64,000 nucleotides of DNA from Acidimicrobiales bacterium AG-414-N20 (GCA_003214465.1 QCLO01000002.1:62001-126000); one strand, 5' to 3'; numbered from the stretch's first letter, positions 53,050 through 63,561 are shown. The notes: generated from the sequence alone by a model not told the origin. Numbers and translations are program-made.

Positions 53050-54876
53050 TCACACTTCCCTCGTGTTGCCAATCCAAGACTCATAAAGCTTCGAATAGAT
53101 TCCATCCAAGTTAACTAAGTTTGGATGTTTTCCTTTTTCAACTATTTTTCCTTTGTCGAAAACCAAAATTAAATCTGCTCTTTCAGCGGTCGATATTCGA
53201 TGGGCGACACTGACCGTTGTGCGGCCTTGTGCTAATCGCTCTAATGTAGCTTCTAACATCTGTTCGGTTTCTGGATCAATTGCAGAAGTGGCCTCATCTA
53301 AAATCAATAAACCTGGATTCGCTACTTGTGCTCTGGCTAGTGCTACCAGTTGTCTTTCCCCCACTGAAAGAGCTTCACCTCTTTCACCGACACGTGTTTC
53401 TAATCCTTCCGGTAGTTGGTTTATCCAAGGCCATAGTCCTAAATCACTGATAGCTTCTTCTGCTTCACTTCTCTGAGCATCGTTTCGTCCGAAACGGACA
53501 TTTTCTATCACGCTTGTGTCGAACAAGAAACCATCTTGAGGAACCATCCTTATTGATTTGTGCCTGTGATCAGAATCTATTTCTCTAAGATCTTCACCAT
53601 TTATTAAAATCCGACCATTTGTTGGATCTGCTAGTCGAGTAAGTAATTTTGCGAAAGTCGTTTTCCCTGAACCAGTTTCACCAACAACTGCTACTGAAAT
53701 TCCAGCAGGTATATGGATATCGACGTTGTCGAGCACCAAACCCCCGGTTCTATATGAAAAATCAATCGCTTCAACTTTTATGTCAAGCGGGGTGTCAGGC
53801 AAAGTTAAACCTTGATCCGGTTCTTTAACTTCAATATCTTTGTCTAACACTTCTAAAACTTTCCACCATCCGGCAAGTGCAGTCTGGGTTTGGGTAAGAA
53901 CTTCCCCTAATTCAGATATTGGCATTACTAAAAGATTTGACAAAAATACGAAGGCGATCAATTCACCTGAAGTAACACCCCAGTCTGGACCCCAATAAAC
54001 TCCTGCACCGACAACTGATGCAATTGCGGCGACTCCAATAATGTCAGTAATTGGTAATACAAATGAGAAGTATTTTTGAGCAACCATCTGCTCTTTATAT
54101 TGATCACCAATGGCGTGGTGTAATTTTGATCTAGTTTTTTGCCGATATCCATAAGATCTAACAACATCTACGCCTTGAATCGATTCTGAAACTACTGAAA
54201 GTGTGTCAGATACTCGGCTTCGAACTCGGTCGTGAGCTCGTAATTGTCGTCGTTGCATCCATCTAAGTACAGGAAACAAAGGCGCATGAACTAACAGGGT
54301 GACGATTGAAAGGTGCCAAGAGTAAACAATCATAATTACTAAAACTGCGAGTATTTGTATGGAATTGATTATCCAAGCTATTGCACCCCATTGAGCGAAT
54401 TGTGTGAGGGTTTCGACATCACTTGTTACTCTTGCGGTATAGGCGCCTTTTCTGGCTTCTACATGATCAGCGATGCTTAATTTATGTAGGTGTTCAAATG
54501 TTCGTATCCGTAAGCCCATTAAAACATTTTCTGCTGTTTTAGCCAAGCGATAATAAGTTGCTCTACCAAGAGCCATTGATGCAATCGAGAGGAACATGGC
54601 GATAAAAGAAAAAAACAGAACTGAATTAACATTTACACCATTTGTTGTAATGCCTCTGTCAAGAACCTCTTTGATCGTTAATGGCACTAATAATTTTCCA
54701 CCTGCTACTGCTAAAGCCATCAATGCTGTTAGTGAGATACCCGCACGTAATTCTGGGGATGCTCTTAAGCCTCTCTTGAGAACCTTAAGAGCACCTACCT
54801 CTTCGATTCCTTCTAATTCTTTCGTCTCGGTTTCGAATTCTTTTCCTATAGCATCATGCCCGTCTAAAAATGTCAT
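53050..54876 (-). CDS. Heterodimeric ABC exporter subunit with intact catalytic glutamate
   Basis: A 608-aa half-transporter: six-helix type-I exporter domain (about 45-330), then a nucleotide-binding domain. Walker A GETGSGKTT, Walker B LLILDEATSAID with the catalytic E, but a degenerate signature LSVGERQ. Its partner at 54873-56750 has the opposite pattern, so the pair forms one active and one degenerate ATP site, as in LmrCD/TM287-288-like exporters. ATG overlaps the partner's stop by 4 nt. Substrate (lipid or drug) unknown. Confidence 0.9.
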   Translation of the reverse strand: MTFLDGHDAIGKEFETETKELEGIEEVGALKVLKRGLRASPELRAGISLTALMALAVAGGKLLVPLTIKEVLDRGITTNGVNVNSVLFFSFIAMFLSIASMALGRATYYRLAKTAENVLMGLRIRTFEHLHKLSIADHVEARKGAYTARVTSDVETLTQFAQWGAIAWIINSIQILAVLVIMIVYSWHLSIVTLLVHAPLFPVLRWMQRRQLRAHDRVRSRVSDTLSVVSESIQGVDVVRSYGYRQKTRSKLHHAIGDQYKEQMVAQKYFSFVLPITDIIGVAAIASVVGAGVYWGPDWGVTSGELIAFVFLSNLLVMPISELGEVLTQTQTALAGWWKVLEVLDKDIEVKEPDQGLTLPDTPLDIKVEAIDFSYRTGGLVLDNVDIHIPAGISVAVVGETGSGKTTFAKLLTRLADPTNGRILINGEDLREIDSDHRHKSIRMVPQDGFLFDTSVIENVRFGRNDAQRSEAEEAISDLGLWPWINQLPEGLETRVGERGEALSVGERQLVALARAQVANPGLLILDEATSAIDPETEQMLEATLERLAQGRTTVSVAHRISTAERADLILVFDKGKIVEKGKHPNLVNLDGIYSKLYESWIGNTREV

Positions 54877-56750
54877 AGCTTTATGTCCTCGTATGCGCTT
54901 ACGAGATTGGCGTAATCATCAATTTTTAATAACTCATCGTGAGAACCGGAAGCGGAAACTTTCCCGTCGTCAATAAAAATTACTCTTTCCGCTAGTCGAA
55001 TGGTTGCTAAACGATGAGCAATAACAAGTAAAGAACAATTAGTTTTTGTTTTTATATTTTGTAAAATTTCAGCTTCAACTTTGGGATCTACTGCGGAGGT
55101 AGAATCATCTAAAACCAAAACTGAAGGTTTTCTCAAAAGAGCGCGTGCAATAGCTATACGTTGACGTTGACCTCCTGAGAGAGTTACTCCACGTTCCCCA
55201 ACTATCGTTTCAATTCCATGAGGTAGCTCGGAAACGAAATCATATGCCGATGCAATTTTAAGTGCCGAATAAATATCTGGGTCTGAAACATTTTCACCTA
55301 ATGTCAAATTTTCACGAAGACTCAAAGCGAAAAGAAATGTCTCTTGGAAAACGGTGGCTATATGACTAGAAACAAAATCTGGGCCCAGTTCACTAACATT
55401 CGCATTTCCTAAAGTTATGTTTCCAGAAGTTGGTTCGATCAATCCTGACATAAGCATTACGAGTGTGCTTTTGCCCGACCCGGTAGATCCCACTAAAGCT
55501 ACAGATTCACCCTCAATAATTTTTTCAGAAAAATTTTCTAAGACGGTTTGTTCAAGATGATCTTCATTTTCAGTGGGGTATGAAAAGCCAACTTTGTCAA
55601 AAATTACATCTACAGGTTTTTCGACTTTTCCTTCTTCAGCGTATTGAACTGTATCAATAGAAAAAATTTCATCTATACGATCCATAGCAACAACTGACCT
55701 AGGCATTTCTTGAAACATAAACCCAAGTATTTGAACTGGAAGTGTGAGAATCATAAACAGAGCCATTGACTGAACCGTGTCGCCAACAGTTGCTGCACCG
55801 TTGTCAACTAACAGAGCTCCGACCATTAGTAAAACTAGAATTCCTAAATTTGGTAGGTGATATAAAAGCGGGGAGAAAACCGCTCTATGCCATCCGATTT
55901 TTAAACGTTCTTCGCGTAAAAGTTGTGACTTTTCATTTAATCGATCCAGTTCTTGCTGTTGCCTCCCGATTGTCTTAACCACCATTATTCCGTCGAGACT
56001 TTCATGGGCTATCTCTGATACTTCACCTATAAGTGCTTGAGCTTTCCTTGCAGGAGTTTCAACTGCTCGAACAAAAAACCTTTGAAGCAACGCGAGTACA
56101 GGAAAAAGTAATAATGCGACAACAAAGAACAGAGGGTGAATTATCAAAAGACTTATCAAAGAAACCAAAATAAGTGAAATGACTGACACTGAGAAAGCTA
56201 AAGGCATTAATACAGAGGTCGCTGTTTCGACATCAGTATCTACTCTCGCTAACAGTTCTCCTGTGGATCTTGACCAGTAATGAGCTCGAGGAGCATCTAA
56301 CAGGCGATCTATTATTCCTAGTCTCCAAGTTTGCTTGGTTTTCTCTACTGCTGTGAAATTAAAAAATCTTCTCAGCATTACTGAAAAACCTCTTAAAAGA
56401 CCAACAATTACTATTGCTACAAAACCACCTAAAATGGTTCGTCCTTCTACTCCACCTTCATCTAAACCCGGAATGATAACTCGATCAGTTACACGACCTA
56501 AAACAATTGTGAAACCTACAACGACTAAAGAGAAAACGTTTCCGGCTGAAATTCCTATTATGTGTGGTATCGGATGCGCTTTGATAGAGCGAAAAACTAA
56601 TCTAAACCAACGCTTAGCAACTCCATTTTCGTTGGGAACTTTTCCAACTTTTATGGTTTGGCGTTCTGATTCAGAATCGGTCAACAATTGCTTGTGCGAA
56701 TTCTGAACACTTAACTTCGGTTGCACCTTCCATTTGACGTGCAAAATCAT
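54873..56750 (-). CDS. Heterodimeric ABC exporter subunit with degenerate Walker B
   Basis: A half-transporter of up to 625 aa. Six-helix domain, then an NBD with Walker [10 protein letters not shown], canonical signature [14 protein letters not shown], and Walker [13 protein letters not shown], where Asp replaces the catalytic Glu. This is the inactive-site partner of the downstream subunit. The start is uncertain: ATG 56750 lies within icd; TTG at 56687 or 56684, near the icd stop (56671), would give about 603 aa and may be the real one. None has a good Shine-Dalgarno, so translation is probably coupled to icd. Confidence 0.88.
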   Translation of the reverse strand: MILHVKWKVQPKLSVQNSHKQLLTDSESERQTIKVGKVPNENGVAKRWFRLVFRSIKAHPIPHIIGISAGNVFSLVVVGFTIVLGRVTDRVIIPGLDEGGVEGRTILGGFVAIVIVGLLRGFSVMLRRFFNFTAVEKTKQTWRLGIIDRLLDAPRAHYWSRSTGELLARVDTDVETATSVLMPLAFSVSVISLILVSLISLLIIHPLFFVVALLLFPVLALLQRFFVRAVETPARKAQALIGEVSEIAHESLDGIMVVKTIGRQQQELDRLNEKSQLLREERLKIGWHRAVFSPLLYHLPNLGILVLLMVGALLVDNGAATVGDTVQSMALFMILTLPVQILGFMFQEMPRSVVAMDRIDEIFSIDTVQYAEEGKVEKPVDVIFDKVGFSYPTENEDHLEQTVLENFSEKIIEGESVALVGSTGSGKSTLVMLMSGLIEPTSGNITLGNANVSELGPDFVSSHIATVFQETFLFALSLRENLTLGENVSDPDIYSALKIASAYDFVSELPHGIETIVGERGVTLSGGQRQRIAIARALLRKPSVLVLDDSTSAVDPKVEAEILQNIKTKTNCSLLVIAHRLATIRLAERVIFIDDGKVSASGSHDELLKIDDYANLVSAYEDIKL

Positions 56751-57867
56751 AAGTCACAACTTTGTCAGCGATTGTCGCTTCAAGAGCCTTGACTATGTCG
56801 TCTGCTACATCTCTCCAGCCAATATGTTCAAACATTAGAACTCCTGAAAGAAGAACAGAAGATGGATTAACTTTGTCTTGACCAGCGTATTTCGGAGCTG
56901 TCCCATGAGTGGCCTCAAATATTCCATGCCCTGTTACATAATTTGCATTAGCTCCAGGCGCTATGCCAATTCCACCAACTTGTGCAGCTAAAGCATCGGA
57001 TAGATAATCACCATTGAGATTCATTGTTGCTATCACATCAAATTCATCAGGGCGTGTAAGTACTTGTTGCAAAGCAATGTCTGCAATCGCGTCTTGAACA
57101 AGGATTTTATCTCCTGAGTCTCCTCCGCAATCTTCCCAAGCTACTGCTTGCTCACTAAACTCTTCTTCAACGAGTTCATAACCCCATTTTTGAAAAGCAC
57201 CTTCTGTGAATTTCATGATATTTCCTTTATGAACCCAGTGAACTCTGTTACGACCTCTATCAACCGCATACTGAAGAGCCGCTCTTTGAAGTCGTTGAGA
57301 ACCGGTTTTAGATACAGGTTTTATTCCGATACCGGAGTCTTCTCGAATTTCCCAACCAAAATTCTCAGACAGCAACTCTCTTAGTCTTTTAGCTTCAGGA
57401 GAGAATGCTTCAGCTTCTAGACCTGCATAAATGTCTTCAGTGTTTTCTCTGAAGATCACCATGTCTACTAAATGTGGTGCTTTAACTGGTGAGGGCACAC
57501 CCGGGAACCATCTAACTGGCCTTAGGCAAACATACAGGTCAAGAATTTGCCTTAGCGCTACATTCAAACTTCTGAATCCACCCCCAATAGGAGTAGTCAA
57601 TGGTCCTTTTATTCCAATCAAATATTCATTGAATACATCAATCGTTTCTTGAGGAAGCCACTCACCTGTTTCGTCATAGGCTTTTTGTCCAGCAAGAACT
57701 TCCATCCATTCAACTTTTCGCCCGTGCCTCGCAGCTGCCGCATCCAATACATGCCTTGCAGCCGGCCAGATATCTACTCCGGTCCCATCACCTTCTATAA
57801 AAGGAATAATTGGTTCATCAGGTACTTCTAGGATTCCATTTGAACCCATCTTTATTTTTTCAGCCAT
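56671..57867 (-). CDS. icd: Isocitrate dehydrogenase (NADP+)
   Basis: A 398-aa dimeric E. coli-type IDH. Substrate-binding serine in GGGFRSLN (S100), [12 protein letters not shown], the catalytic lysine region in [17 protein letters not shown], and [15 protein letters not shown] with the K-Y pair that selects NADP. Many actinobacteria use a monomeric or eukaryote-like enzyme instead, so the prokaryotic dimer type is worth noting. It lies 62 nt after folD in the minus-strand run. Confidence 0.93.
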   Translation of the reverse strand: MAEKIKMGSNGILEVPDEPIIPFIEGDGTGVDIWPAARHVLDAAAARHGRKVEWMEVLAGQKAYDETGEWLPQETIDVFNEYLIGIKGPLTTPIGGGFRSLNVALRQILDLYVCLRPVRWFPGVPSPVKAPHLVDMVIFRENTEDIYAGLEAEAFSPEAKRLRELLSENFGWEIREDSGIGIKPVSKTGSQRLQRAALQYAVDRGRNRVHWVHKGNIMKFTEGAFQKWGYELVEEEFSEQAVAWEDCGGDSGDKILVQDAIADIALQQVLTRPDEFDVIATMNLNGDYLSDALAAQVGGIGIAPGANANYVTGHGIFEATHGTAPKYAGQDKVNPSSVLLSGVLMFEHIGWRDVADDIVKALEATIADKVVTYDFARQMEGATEVKCSEFAQAIVDRF

Positions 57868-57929
57868 ATATTGACCTTATCGAGCTCAAAGGCTTCTTTC
57901 GAATCTAAAGAGTTGGAATTAAAAAAAAT

Positions 57930-58787
57930 TTAAAGAATTTTTCGTTCTGCTGCTTCTACTGTGTTACGAAGCAACATGGCCACTGTGGTTGGTCCTACAC
58001 CGCCAAGTCGTGGAGTTATCCAAGAAGCTACTTCCCCAACAGATTCATCCACATCTGGAAGCAATTTTTTTCCTTCCCATGAGATTCCTCCGCTGATTAC
58101 AACAGAACCGGGACAGACCATTTCAGGAGTAACAAAAGAAGGGATCCCTACTGCCGCAATGACTATATCTGCTTCACTTGTAATTTCTGAAAGGTTAGGG
58201 ACTGCTGAATGGACAACAGTCACTGCTGCATTAGCTCCTTGTTCTTTTGATGACATCAACAACGCCATTGGACGACCAAGTGTGGGTCCTCTCCCAATTA
58301 CTACTACGTGTTTTCCAGCTGTCTCAATCCCGTAATAAACAAGCATTGCCTGTATCCCAGCTGGCGTACATGGGACTGGACCTTCTTCTTGTAGTACTAA
58401 TTTTCCTAAATTAACAGGATGAAGACCATCAGCGTCTTTCTCAGGATCCATTAGTGATAGAGCAGTATTGAAATCGAATCCATCTGCAACTGGGTGTTGG
58501 ATAATGTAGGCATGGACTTCTGGGTCCTTATTAAAACTATCCACTGCTTCGAACAGAGCCGTTGGGGAAGCATCACTTGGAATCTCTATGTGTTGTGAGC
58601 TAAGGCCGACCTCTTCGCATGTTTCATGTTTTTTCCTTACATAACCTGCACTTGCCGAATCTTCACCAACAAGTATCGTTCCAAGCCCAGGTTTGATTCC
58701 TTTTTCTATTAGTGCACGGGTGCGTATTTTTACGTCATCTAGAACTGAATCAGCTACTGGTGCTCCTGCTAACAATTGTGCTGCCAT
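57930..58787 (-). CDS. folD: Methylene-THF dehydrogenase/cyclohydrolase
   Basis: FolD, 285 aa, interconverts 5,10-methylene-THF and 10-formyl-THF. Seen: the catalytic Y-K pair in VGEDSASAGYVRKKHETC, QHPVADG (the usual QLPLP position altered to QHPVA), VVIGRGPTLGRPMA and the C-terminal PRLGGVGPTTVAMLLRNT. The altered QHPVADG motif is unusual. It follows purH by 33 nt, so the enzyme that makes formyl-THF is co-expressed with both that consume it. Confidence 0.93.
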   Translation of the reverse strand: MAAQLLAGAPVADSVLDDVKIRTRALIEKGIKPGLGTILVGEDSASAGYVRKKHETCEEVGLSSQHIEIPSDASPTALFEAVDSFNKDPEVHAYIIQHPVADGFDFNTALSLMDPEKDADGLHPVNLGKLVLQEEGPVPCTPAGIQAMLVYYGIETAGKHVVVIGRGPTLGRPMALLMSSKEQGANAAVTVVHSAVPNLSEITSEADIVIAAVGIPSFVTPEMVCPGSVVISGGISWEGKKLLPDVDESVGEVASWITPRLGGVGPTTVAMLLRNTVEAAERKIL

Positions 58788-58820
58788 TTGGTGAACGATA
58801 CCTGATTATAATCAACCCTC

Positions 58821-60362
58821 CTAATGTCGAAAATGGCGAATACCGGTAAATACCATTGTCAGGTTCGCTTCATTAGCTGCTTCTATTACCTCATCATCTC
58901 TCATAGATCCACCAGGTTGTATTACAGCACTGGCTGAAGCATCAATCGCTGCATCTAAACCATCTCTAAAAGGGAAAAAAGCGTCACTAGCACATGCTCC
59001 ACCTAAAGCTCTACCCGCTGCTTTTTCAGTTGCTATTCGCGCAGCATCTCTTCGATTGGGTTGACCAACCCCAATTCCAACTGCTTGTCTGTTTTTCGAC
59101 AGAACTATTCCATTTGATGAAACACTGGCGACGACTTTCCAGGCGAATTCAAGATCAATCCATTCAGATTCATTAGGCTGCCTTTCTGTTACAACCGACC
59201 ATTCCGAACGATCACCTAAATGCGTATCGGAAGTTTGCACTAATAAACCACCGTCGACATTTCGGAATTCAAATTTGTAACTCGTAGGTGAGTCAGCTTC
59301 TATAATTCTGAGGTTTAAATTTTCTTTAAGTTTTTCGAGCGCTTTGTCTTCATATGATGGGGCTATTAATACTTCGGTGAAAATATCATCTAACTGCTCA
59401 CTGACTTCAAGAGTGACAGGACGATTTAAAGCAACTATTCCACCAAATGCAGATACCGGATCACATTCGTGTGCAGCTTTGTAAGCTTCTTCAATTGTTT
59501 TTGCGGTAGCTGCTCCACATGGATTCGCGTGCTTTACAACTACTGCTGATGGCTCATCATCTAGTTGATTTACAATTCTCCAAGCTGCTTCGGTGTCAAA
59601 AATATTTAAATATGACATTGGTTTACCACCGTGAACAGTTGATTCATCCCACCAACTTGATCCGTTAAAAAAGCGGTATCTAGCCCCAACTTGGTGAGGG
59701 TTTTCGCCGTATCTAAGTTCGCCAGTTTTCTCAATTGATATATGGAAACTCTTAGGCAATTCTTCTTGTCCCTGATCAAACCATGAAACTATCTCTGAGT
59801 CGTATCCTGCAGTATGAGCAAAAGCATCTCTGGCTAAATCGCGACGGGTTTTTGCTGTAAGACTTCCTTCTTTTCTTATTTCATCAATTACAAATTCATA
59901 CTTTGATGGATCTACAAGCACTCCAACCGAATCAAAATTTTTTGCTGCTGCTCGAACCATTGTCGGACCGCCTATATCGATTAGTTCAACTCCAGGTTTT
60001 TTTACAAATGGGTAAAGGTTTACTACTACCAAATCAATAGGTTTAATACCTCGATTTTTTAATTCTTCAAGATGTTCTTTTTTTGAACGGTCTGCCAATA
60101 TTCCACCATGAATATTTGGATGAATAGTTTTAACACGACCATCAAGCATTTCTTGTGCTCCGGTGACATCTGAAACTTGAATTACATCGATTCCAGATTC
60201 AATCAAATGACTCGCTGTTCCCCCAGATGAAATTATTTCCCATCCAAGATCAATAAGATTTCTTGCGAAATCAACTATTCCAGTCTTGTCATAAACAGAT
60301 AACAAAGCACGGGACGAATCCAACTTTTCTCCTTTATCGCGCCTAACCATAATCTGGTTCAT
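58821..60362 (-). CDS. purH: Bifunctional AICAR formyltransferase/IMP cyclohydrolase
   Basis: PurH, 513 aa, performs the last two steps of IMP synthesis. IMP cyclohydrolase marks: SVYDKTGIVDFAR, SSGGTASHL, GRVKTIHPNIHGGIL. AICAR transformylase marks: VKHANPCGAA, SAFGGIVALNRPV and ACASDAFFPFRDGLDAA. Starts at 60362 or 60350 are possible; neither has a clear Shine-Dalgarno, and purN ends 21 nt upstream. Confidence 0.95.
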   Translation of the reverse strand: MNQIMVRRDKGEKLDSSRALLSVYDKTGIVDFARNLIDLGWEIISSGGTASHLIESGIDVIQVSDVTGAQEMLDGRVKTIHPNIHGGILADRSKKEHLEELKNRGIKPIDLVVVNLYPFVKKPGVELIDIGGPTMVRAAAKNFDSVGVLVDPSKYEFVIDEIRKEGSLTAKTRRDLARDAFAHTAGYDSEIVSWFDQGQEELPKSFHISIEKTGELRYGENPHQVGARYRFFNGSSWWDESTVHGGKPMSYLNIFDTEAAWRIVNQLDDEPSAVVVKHANPCGAATAKTIEEAYKAAHECDPVSAFGGIVALNRPVTLEVSEQLDDIFTEVLIAPSYEDKALEKLKENLNLRIIEADSPTSYKFEFRNVDGGLLVQTSDTHLGDRSEWSVVTERQPNESEWIDLEFAWKVVASVSSNGIVLSKNRQAVGIGVGQPNRRDAARIATEKAAGRALGGACASDAFFPFRDGLDAAIDASASAVIQPGGSMRDDEVIEAANEANLTMVFTGIRHFRH

Positions 60363-60383
60363 TCATAATTCTTTTGATTACAC

Positions 60384-60905
60384 TCACATACAATTTTCAT
60401 TCAGTTTTTTTATTCTTTCATGCAAACTAGCTACATCTTCTCCTTCAAGAATAGGCACAGTTTCTTGAGACAAAATAGGACCTGAGTCAACTTCGAGTGT
60501 CGCTTGGTGAATAGTGCACCCTGTTTTTTCAACTCCCGCAACGATAGCTTCTTCTACTGCATTCCAACCTGGGAAAGCAGGCAGCAAGGAAGGATGCGTG
60601 TTTAGTACTTTTCCTGCATAGTTGTCATAAAGCGGTTTTTCGCGAATAGTTCCAAACCCAGCCATTGCTATTAATTCAATGTCAGCTACTTTCAATCTCT
60701 TAACCAGCTGATTCGTGTATGCAACTCGGTCAAATTTTTCACAAAAATCTGATCTCTTAATAAGTTCTGCTTCTAGACCTCTGTCTAGTGCCAGTTTTAT
60801 AGCCTCACATTCCCTATCGGCAACTACTAAAGAAATATCTATACCTGAATCAAAAATAGCTTCAAGGATGCTCCCTTTTCCAGAGACTAAAATAGCCAAG
60901 CGCAT
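60384..60905 (-). CDS. purN: Phosphoribosylglycinamide formyltransferase (short C-terminus)
   Basis: PurN, 173 aa, formylates GAR from 10-formyl-THF. Seen: LVSGKGSILEAI, the active-site NTHPSLLPAFPG, the GCTIHQATLEVDSGPIL block with the catalytic Asp. The usual family is about 190-215 aa; here the protein ends SLHERIKKLNENCM, soon after the HERIK motif. All catalytic residues are kept. In the next frame the sequence would read LYVSVIKRI and run directly into purH. Confidence 0.9.
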   Translation of the reverse strand: MRLAILVSGKGSILEAIFDSGIDISLVVADRECEAIKLALDRGLEAELIKRSDFCEKFDRVAYTNQLVKRLKVADIELIAMAGFGTIREKPLYDNYAGKVLNTHPSLLPAFPGWNAVEEAIVAGVEKTGCTIHQATLEVDSGPILSQETVPILEGEDVASLHERIKKLNENCM

Positions 60906-60929
60906 AGAATGACCGTACCATTTGAATCT

Positions 60930-61814
60930 TCAAAGCTTGGAAACAATTTCTGCCATTAAGTCACCTGCTTCAGTTGGATTATTGCCAACTTTCACACCTG
61001 CTTCTTCAAGAGCTTCCATTTTAGCTTTAGCAGTACCTTTGCCCCCAGATACTATCGCGCCGGCATGCCCCATCTTTTTCCCCGGCGGTGCTGTTACTCC
61101 CGCTATGTAAGCAGAAATAGGTTTGCTCATATTATTTGAAATGAATTCTGCAGCTTCTTCTTCAGCGCTTCCTCCAATTTCTCCAATCATCATGACTGCT
61201 TTAGTCTCCGGATCTGCTTCAAAAGCAGCTAAGCAATCAATAAATGAAGTGCCAGGAACCGGGTCACCACCAATTCCGACACAGGTTGTGCAACCAATAC
61301 CTTTCTCTTTAAGTTCATGTAGAGCCTGATAAGTAAGTGTTCCAGATCTACTTACAATTCCTACAGGTCCACCCGGAAGAGCTATATGACCAGCGGTGAT
61401 ACCAATGTTGCATTCTCCCGGCGAAATTATCCCTGGACAATTGGGACCCAACAATTGAACATTGGGAAAATCTTTACGAAGTTGGTTGTAGAAGAGAGCC
61501 TCATCGTGAGCTGGAACCCCTTCCGTAATAGCAACAATGAAATCGACTCCACCCTGAGCAGCTTCGAGGACGGCACTTCTTACTCCTGGAGCAGGGATGA
61601 AAATACATGATGCTGTTGCACCTGTTTCTTCAACGGCTTCAGTCACGCTCGCAAAGATTGGGATTCCTTCAACATCCGTTCCAGCTTTTTTTGGATTTGT
61701 ACCAGCTACAACTTTTGTCCCATAGTCCCTGTTTAACAATCCGTAATACCTGCCTTGGCTTCCCGTTAAACCTTGATAAATAACTTTCGTTTCTGAATTT
61801 ACAAAAATACTCAT
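60930..61814 (-). CDS. sucD: Succinyl-CoA synthetase alpha subunit
   Basis: SucD, 294 aa. CoA-binding GLTGSQGRYYGLLNRDYGT, NCPGIISPGECNIG, and the phosphohistidine in MGHAGAIVSGGKGTAKAKM. It catalyses succinyl-CoA to succinate with nucleotide triphosphate formation. The ATG overlaps the sucC stop by 1 nt. purN follows after 24 nt. Confidence 0.96.
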   Translation of the reverse strand: MSIFVNSETKVIYQGLTGSQGRYYGLLNRDYGTKVVAGTNPKKAGTDVEGIPIFASVTEAVEETGATASCIFIPAPGVRSAVLEAAQGGVDFIVAITEGVPAHDEALFYNQLRKDFPNVQLLGPNCPGIISPGECNIGITAGHIALPGGPVGIVSRSGTLTYQALHELKEKGIGCTTCVGIGGDPVPGTSFIDCLAAFEADPETKAVMMIGEIGGSAEEEAAEFISNNMSKPISAYIAGVTAPPGKKMGHAGAIVSGGKGTAKAKMEALEEAGVKVGNNPTEAGDLMAEIVSKL

Positions 61815-62965
61815 TAGTTATTCATTCCTTTCGCTAGAACAACAGCTTGTTCAGCTCCATCCAACATCGTGGGTGCCACCTGTAATGTTTGTGATAAATG
61901 CGGTTCAAGAATTGCACGACCCTCATCTGCATTTGTTCCGTCAAGTCTAATTACGATCGGTGAGCGCATTTCGACTCTTTCTAAAGCATCGATTATTCCA
62001 TTAGCTATTTCTTCACCTCTAGTAATACCTCCAAAAATGTTGATAAAAATAGATCTAACGTCTGGATCATTGTTAATCACTTCTAAGGCGGCAGTCATAA
62101 CATCAGCATTCGCGCCTCCACCAATGTCTAAGAAATTTGCTGGACGGCCACCCACTTGGTTAACAACATCAACAGTAGACATTGCTAAACCTGCGCCGTT
62201 AGCAATAACTCCGACTTCTCCTTCTAATCCAACGTACTGCAAACCTTTTGAATGGGCGGCTGTTTCACGCTCATCCCTAGTTTGTGTTTTATCAAAATCT
62301 TCATAATTTTCATGGCGAAAAACTGAATTACTATCCAAAGTTACTTTTGCGTCTAAAACATGGACTCTTCCATCTTCGGTCAGAATCAATGGATTAATTT
62401 CAACCAGATCTGCATCCCCGTCTACATAAGCCTCATAAAGTTTCAAAAGAATTTCAACTGCACCCTCAATAGCCTGTTCAGGTAAAGCCGCTTCTTTAAC
62501 CCAGTTTCTACAATTTCCTTCAGAAAGTCCTTCAACAGGGTCAACCCAAATTCTGGCTATTGCTTCAGGGTTTTCTTCAGCAACTGTTTCTATTTCCACG
62601 CCTCCCTCTGCTGAAAGCATTCCTAAATGTTTTTTTGCAGATCGATCTAAAGTGAATGAGGCATAGTACTCATCTGCTATATCTGAAGCCTTTTCGATCC
62701 AAAGACGTTCAACTATGTGCCCATTAATATCAAGTCCAAGAATATTTTTTGCGTGTTCTGACACTTCATCAATATTTGATGCAAATTTAACACCGCCTGC
62801 TTTACCCCTTCCTCCCGTATGAACTTGTGCTTTTACCATTACTGGACACCCCAAGTTTTCAGCTGCTGTCACCGCTTCTTCGGATGTAAGCGCTAGTTTC
62901 CCCGGTGAAACGGGCATTCCGTATTCGGCAAAAAATTCTTTACCTTGATACTCAAAAAGATCCAT
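61814..62965 (-). CDS. sucC: Succinyl-CoA synthetase beta subunit
   Basis: SucC, 383 aa, with the ATP-grasp domain (VKAQVHTGGRGKAGGVKFA; VEINPLILTEDGRVHVLDAKVTLD) and the C-terminal ligase domain (FLDIGGGANADV, FINIFGGITRGEEIANGI). It heads the minus-strand run sucC-sucD-purN-purH-folD-icd. The 68-nt divergent gap to the next gene should hold its promoter. Confidence 0.96.
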   Translation of the reverse strand: MDLFEYQGKEFFAEYGMPVSPGKLALTSEEAVTAAENLGCPVMVKAQVHTGGRGKAGGVKFASNIDEVSEHAKNILGLDINGHIVERLWIEKASDIADEYYASFTLDRSAKKHLGMLSAEGGVEIETVAEENPEAIARIWVDPVEGLSEGNCRNWVKEAALPEQAIEGAVEILLKLYEAYVDGDADLVEINPLILTEDGRVHVLDAKVTLDSNSVFRHENYEDFDKTQTRDERETAAHSKGLQYVGLEGEVGVIANGAGLAMSTVDVVNQVGGRPANFLDIGGGANADVMTAALEVINNDPDVRSIFINIFGGITRGEEIANGIIDALERVEMRSPIVIRLDGTNADEGRAILEPHLSQTLQVAPTMLDGAEQAVVLAKGMNN

Positions 62966-63033
62966 TTATTTAAGCTCCTGTATATTTTCAAAAGTAGTTA
63001 ATTCATTATTATTTATTGCAATAGCAAACGGCC

Positions 63034-63561
63034 GTGATACTAGGCAAAGTAGAGAGAAGACCCAAACCAGGGAAGGAAAAATTGGCAAGAGCTCATGGAG
63101 TCCGCGTAAACGCAGTAAGGGCAACTGTTGTCGGTATTGTTGGAATTGTTGCTGCTTTATCATGCTTATTTATCCTTCTCTCAATATCAAAAAATTCAAA
63201 TTCAATAGAAATTCGCTTGGGTGACGATGATTTTCGTGGAATTGACGCAAACAATCTCGCAAATGAAATCTCTTCGAACGGTCCGGTTCTCTTCCCTGAT
63301 CTTTTAGGTCGTGAAAGACCTATCTGGATCACTCACGCGGGCAACGATCCACAAACAGACTGGTTTGCATTTCTTGCTCAAATACCTGAACAAGCTGACT
63401 CTTCTTGCATAGCACAATGGGATTACGACAATTCCAACTTTTTTAATTCATGTGATTCAAAAAATATATTTCCTCCGGATGGTACTGGCCTTGAACAACT
63501 TACATGGCAAGTTGTTAAAGGGGAATTAAGAGTCTTAATAAATACAGAAAAAAAGAAATAA
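63034..63561 (+). CDS. Hypothetical single-span membrane protein
   Basis: A 175-aa protein I do not recognise. A basic cytoplasmic start (KVERRPKPGKEKLARAHG), one membrane helix at about 30-50 (VVGIVGIVAALSCLFILLSI), then an external domain of about 120 residues with two cysteines (SSCIAQWDYDNSNFFNSCDS) that could form a disulfide. It starts with GTG at 63034. It lies 6 nt before the AlaX-like gene, same strand. Confidence 0.65.
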   Translation: MILGKVERRPKPGKEKLARAHGVRVNAVRATVVGIVGIVAALSCLFILLSISKNSNSIEIRLGDDDFRGIDANNLANEISSNGPVLFPDLLGRERPIWITHAGNDPQTDWFAFLAQIPEQADSSCIAQWDYDNSNFFNSCDSKNIFPPDGTGLEQLTWQVVKGELRVLINTEKKK

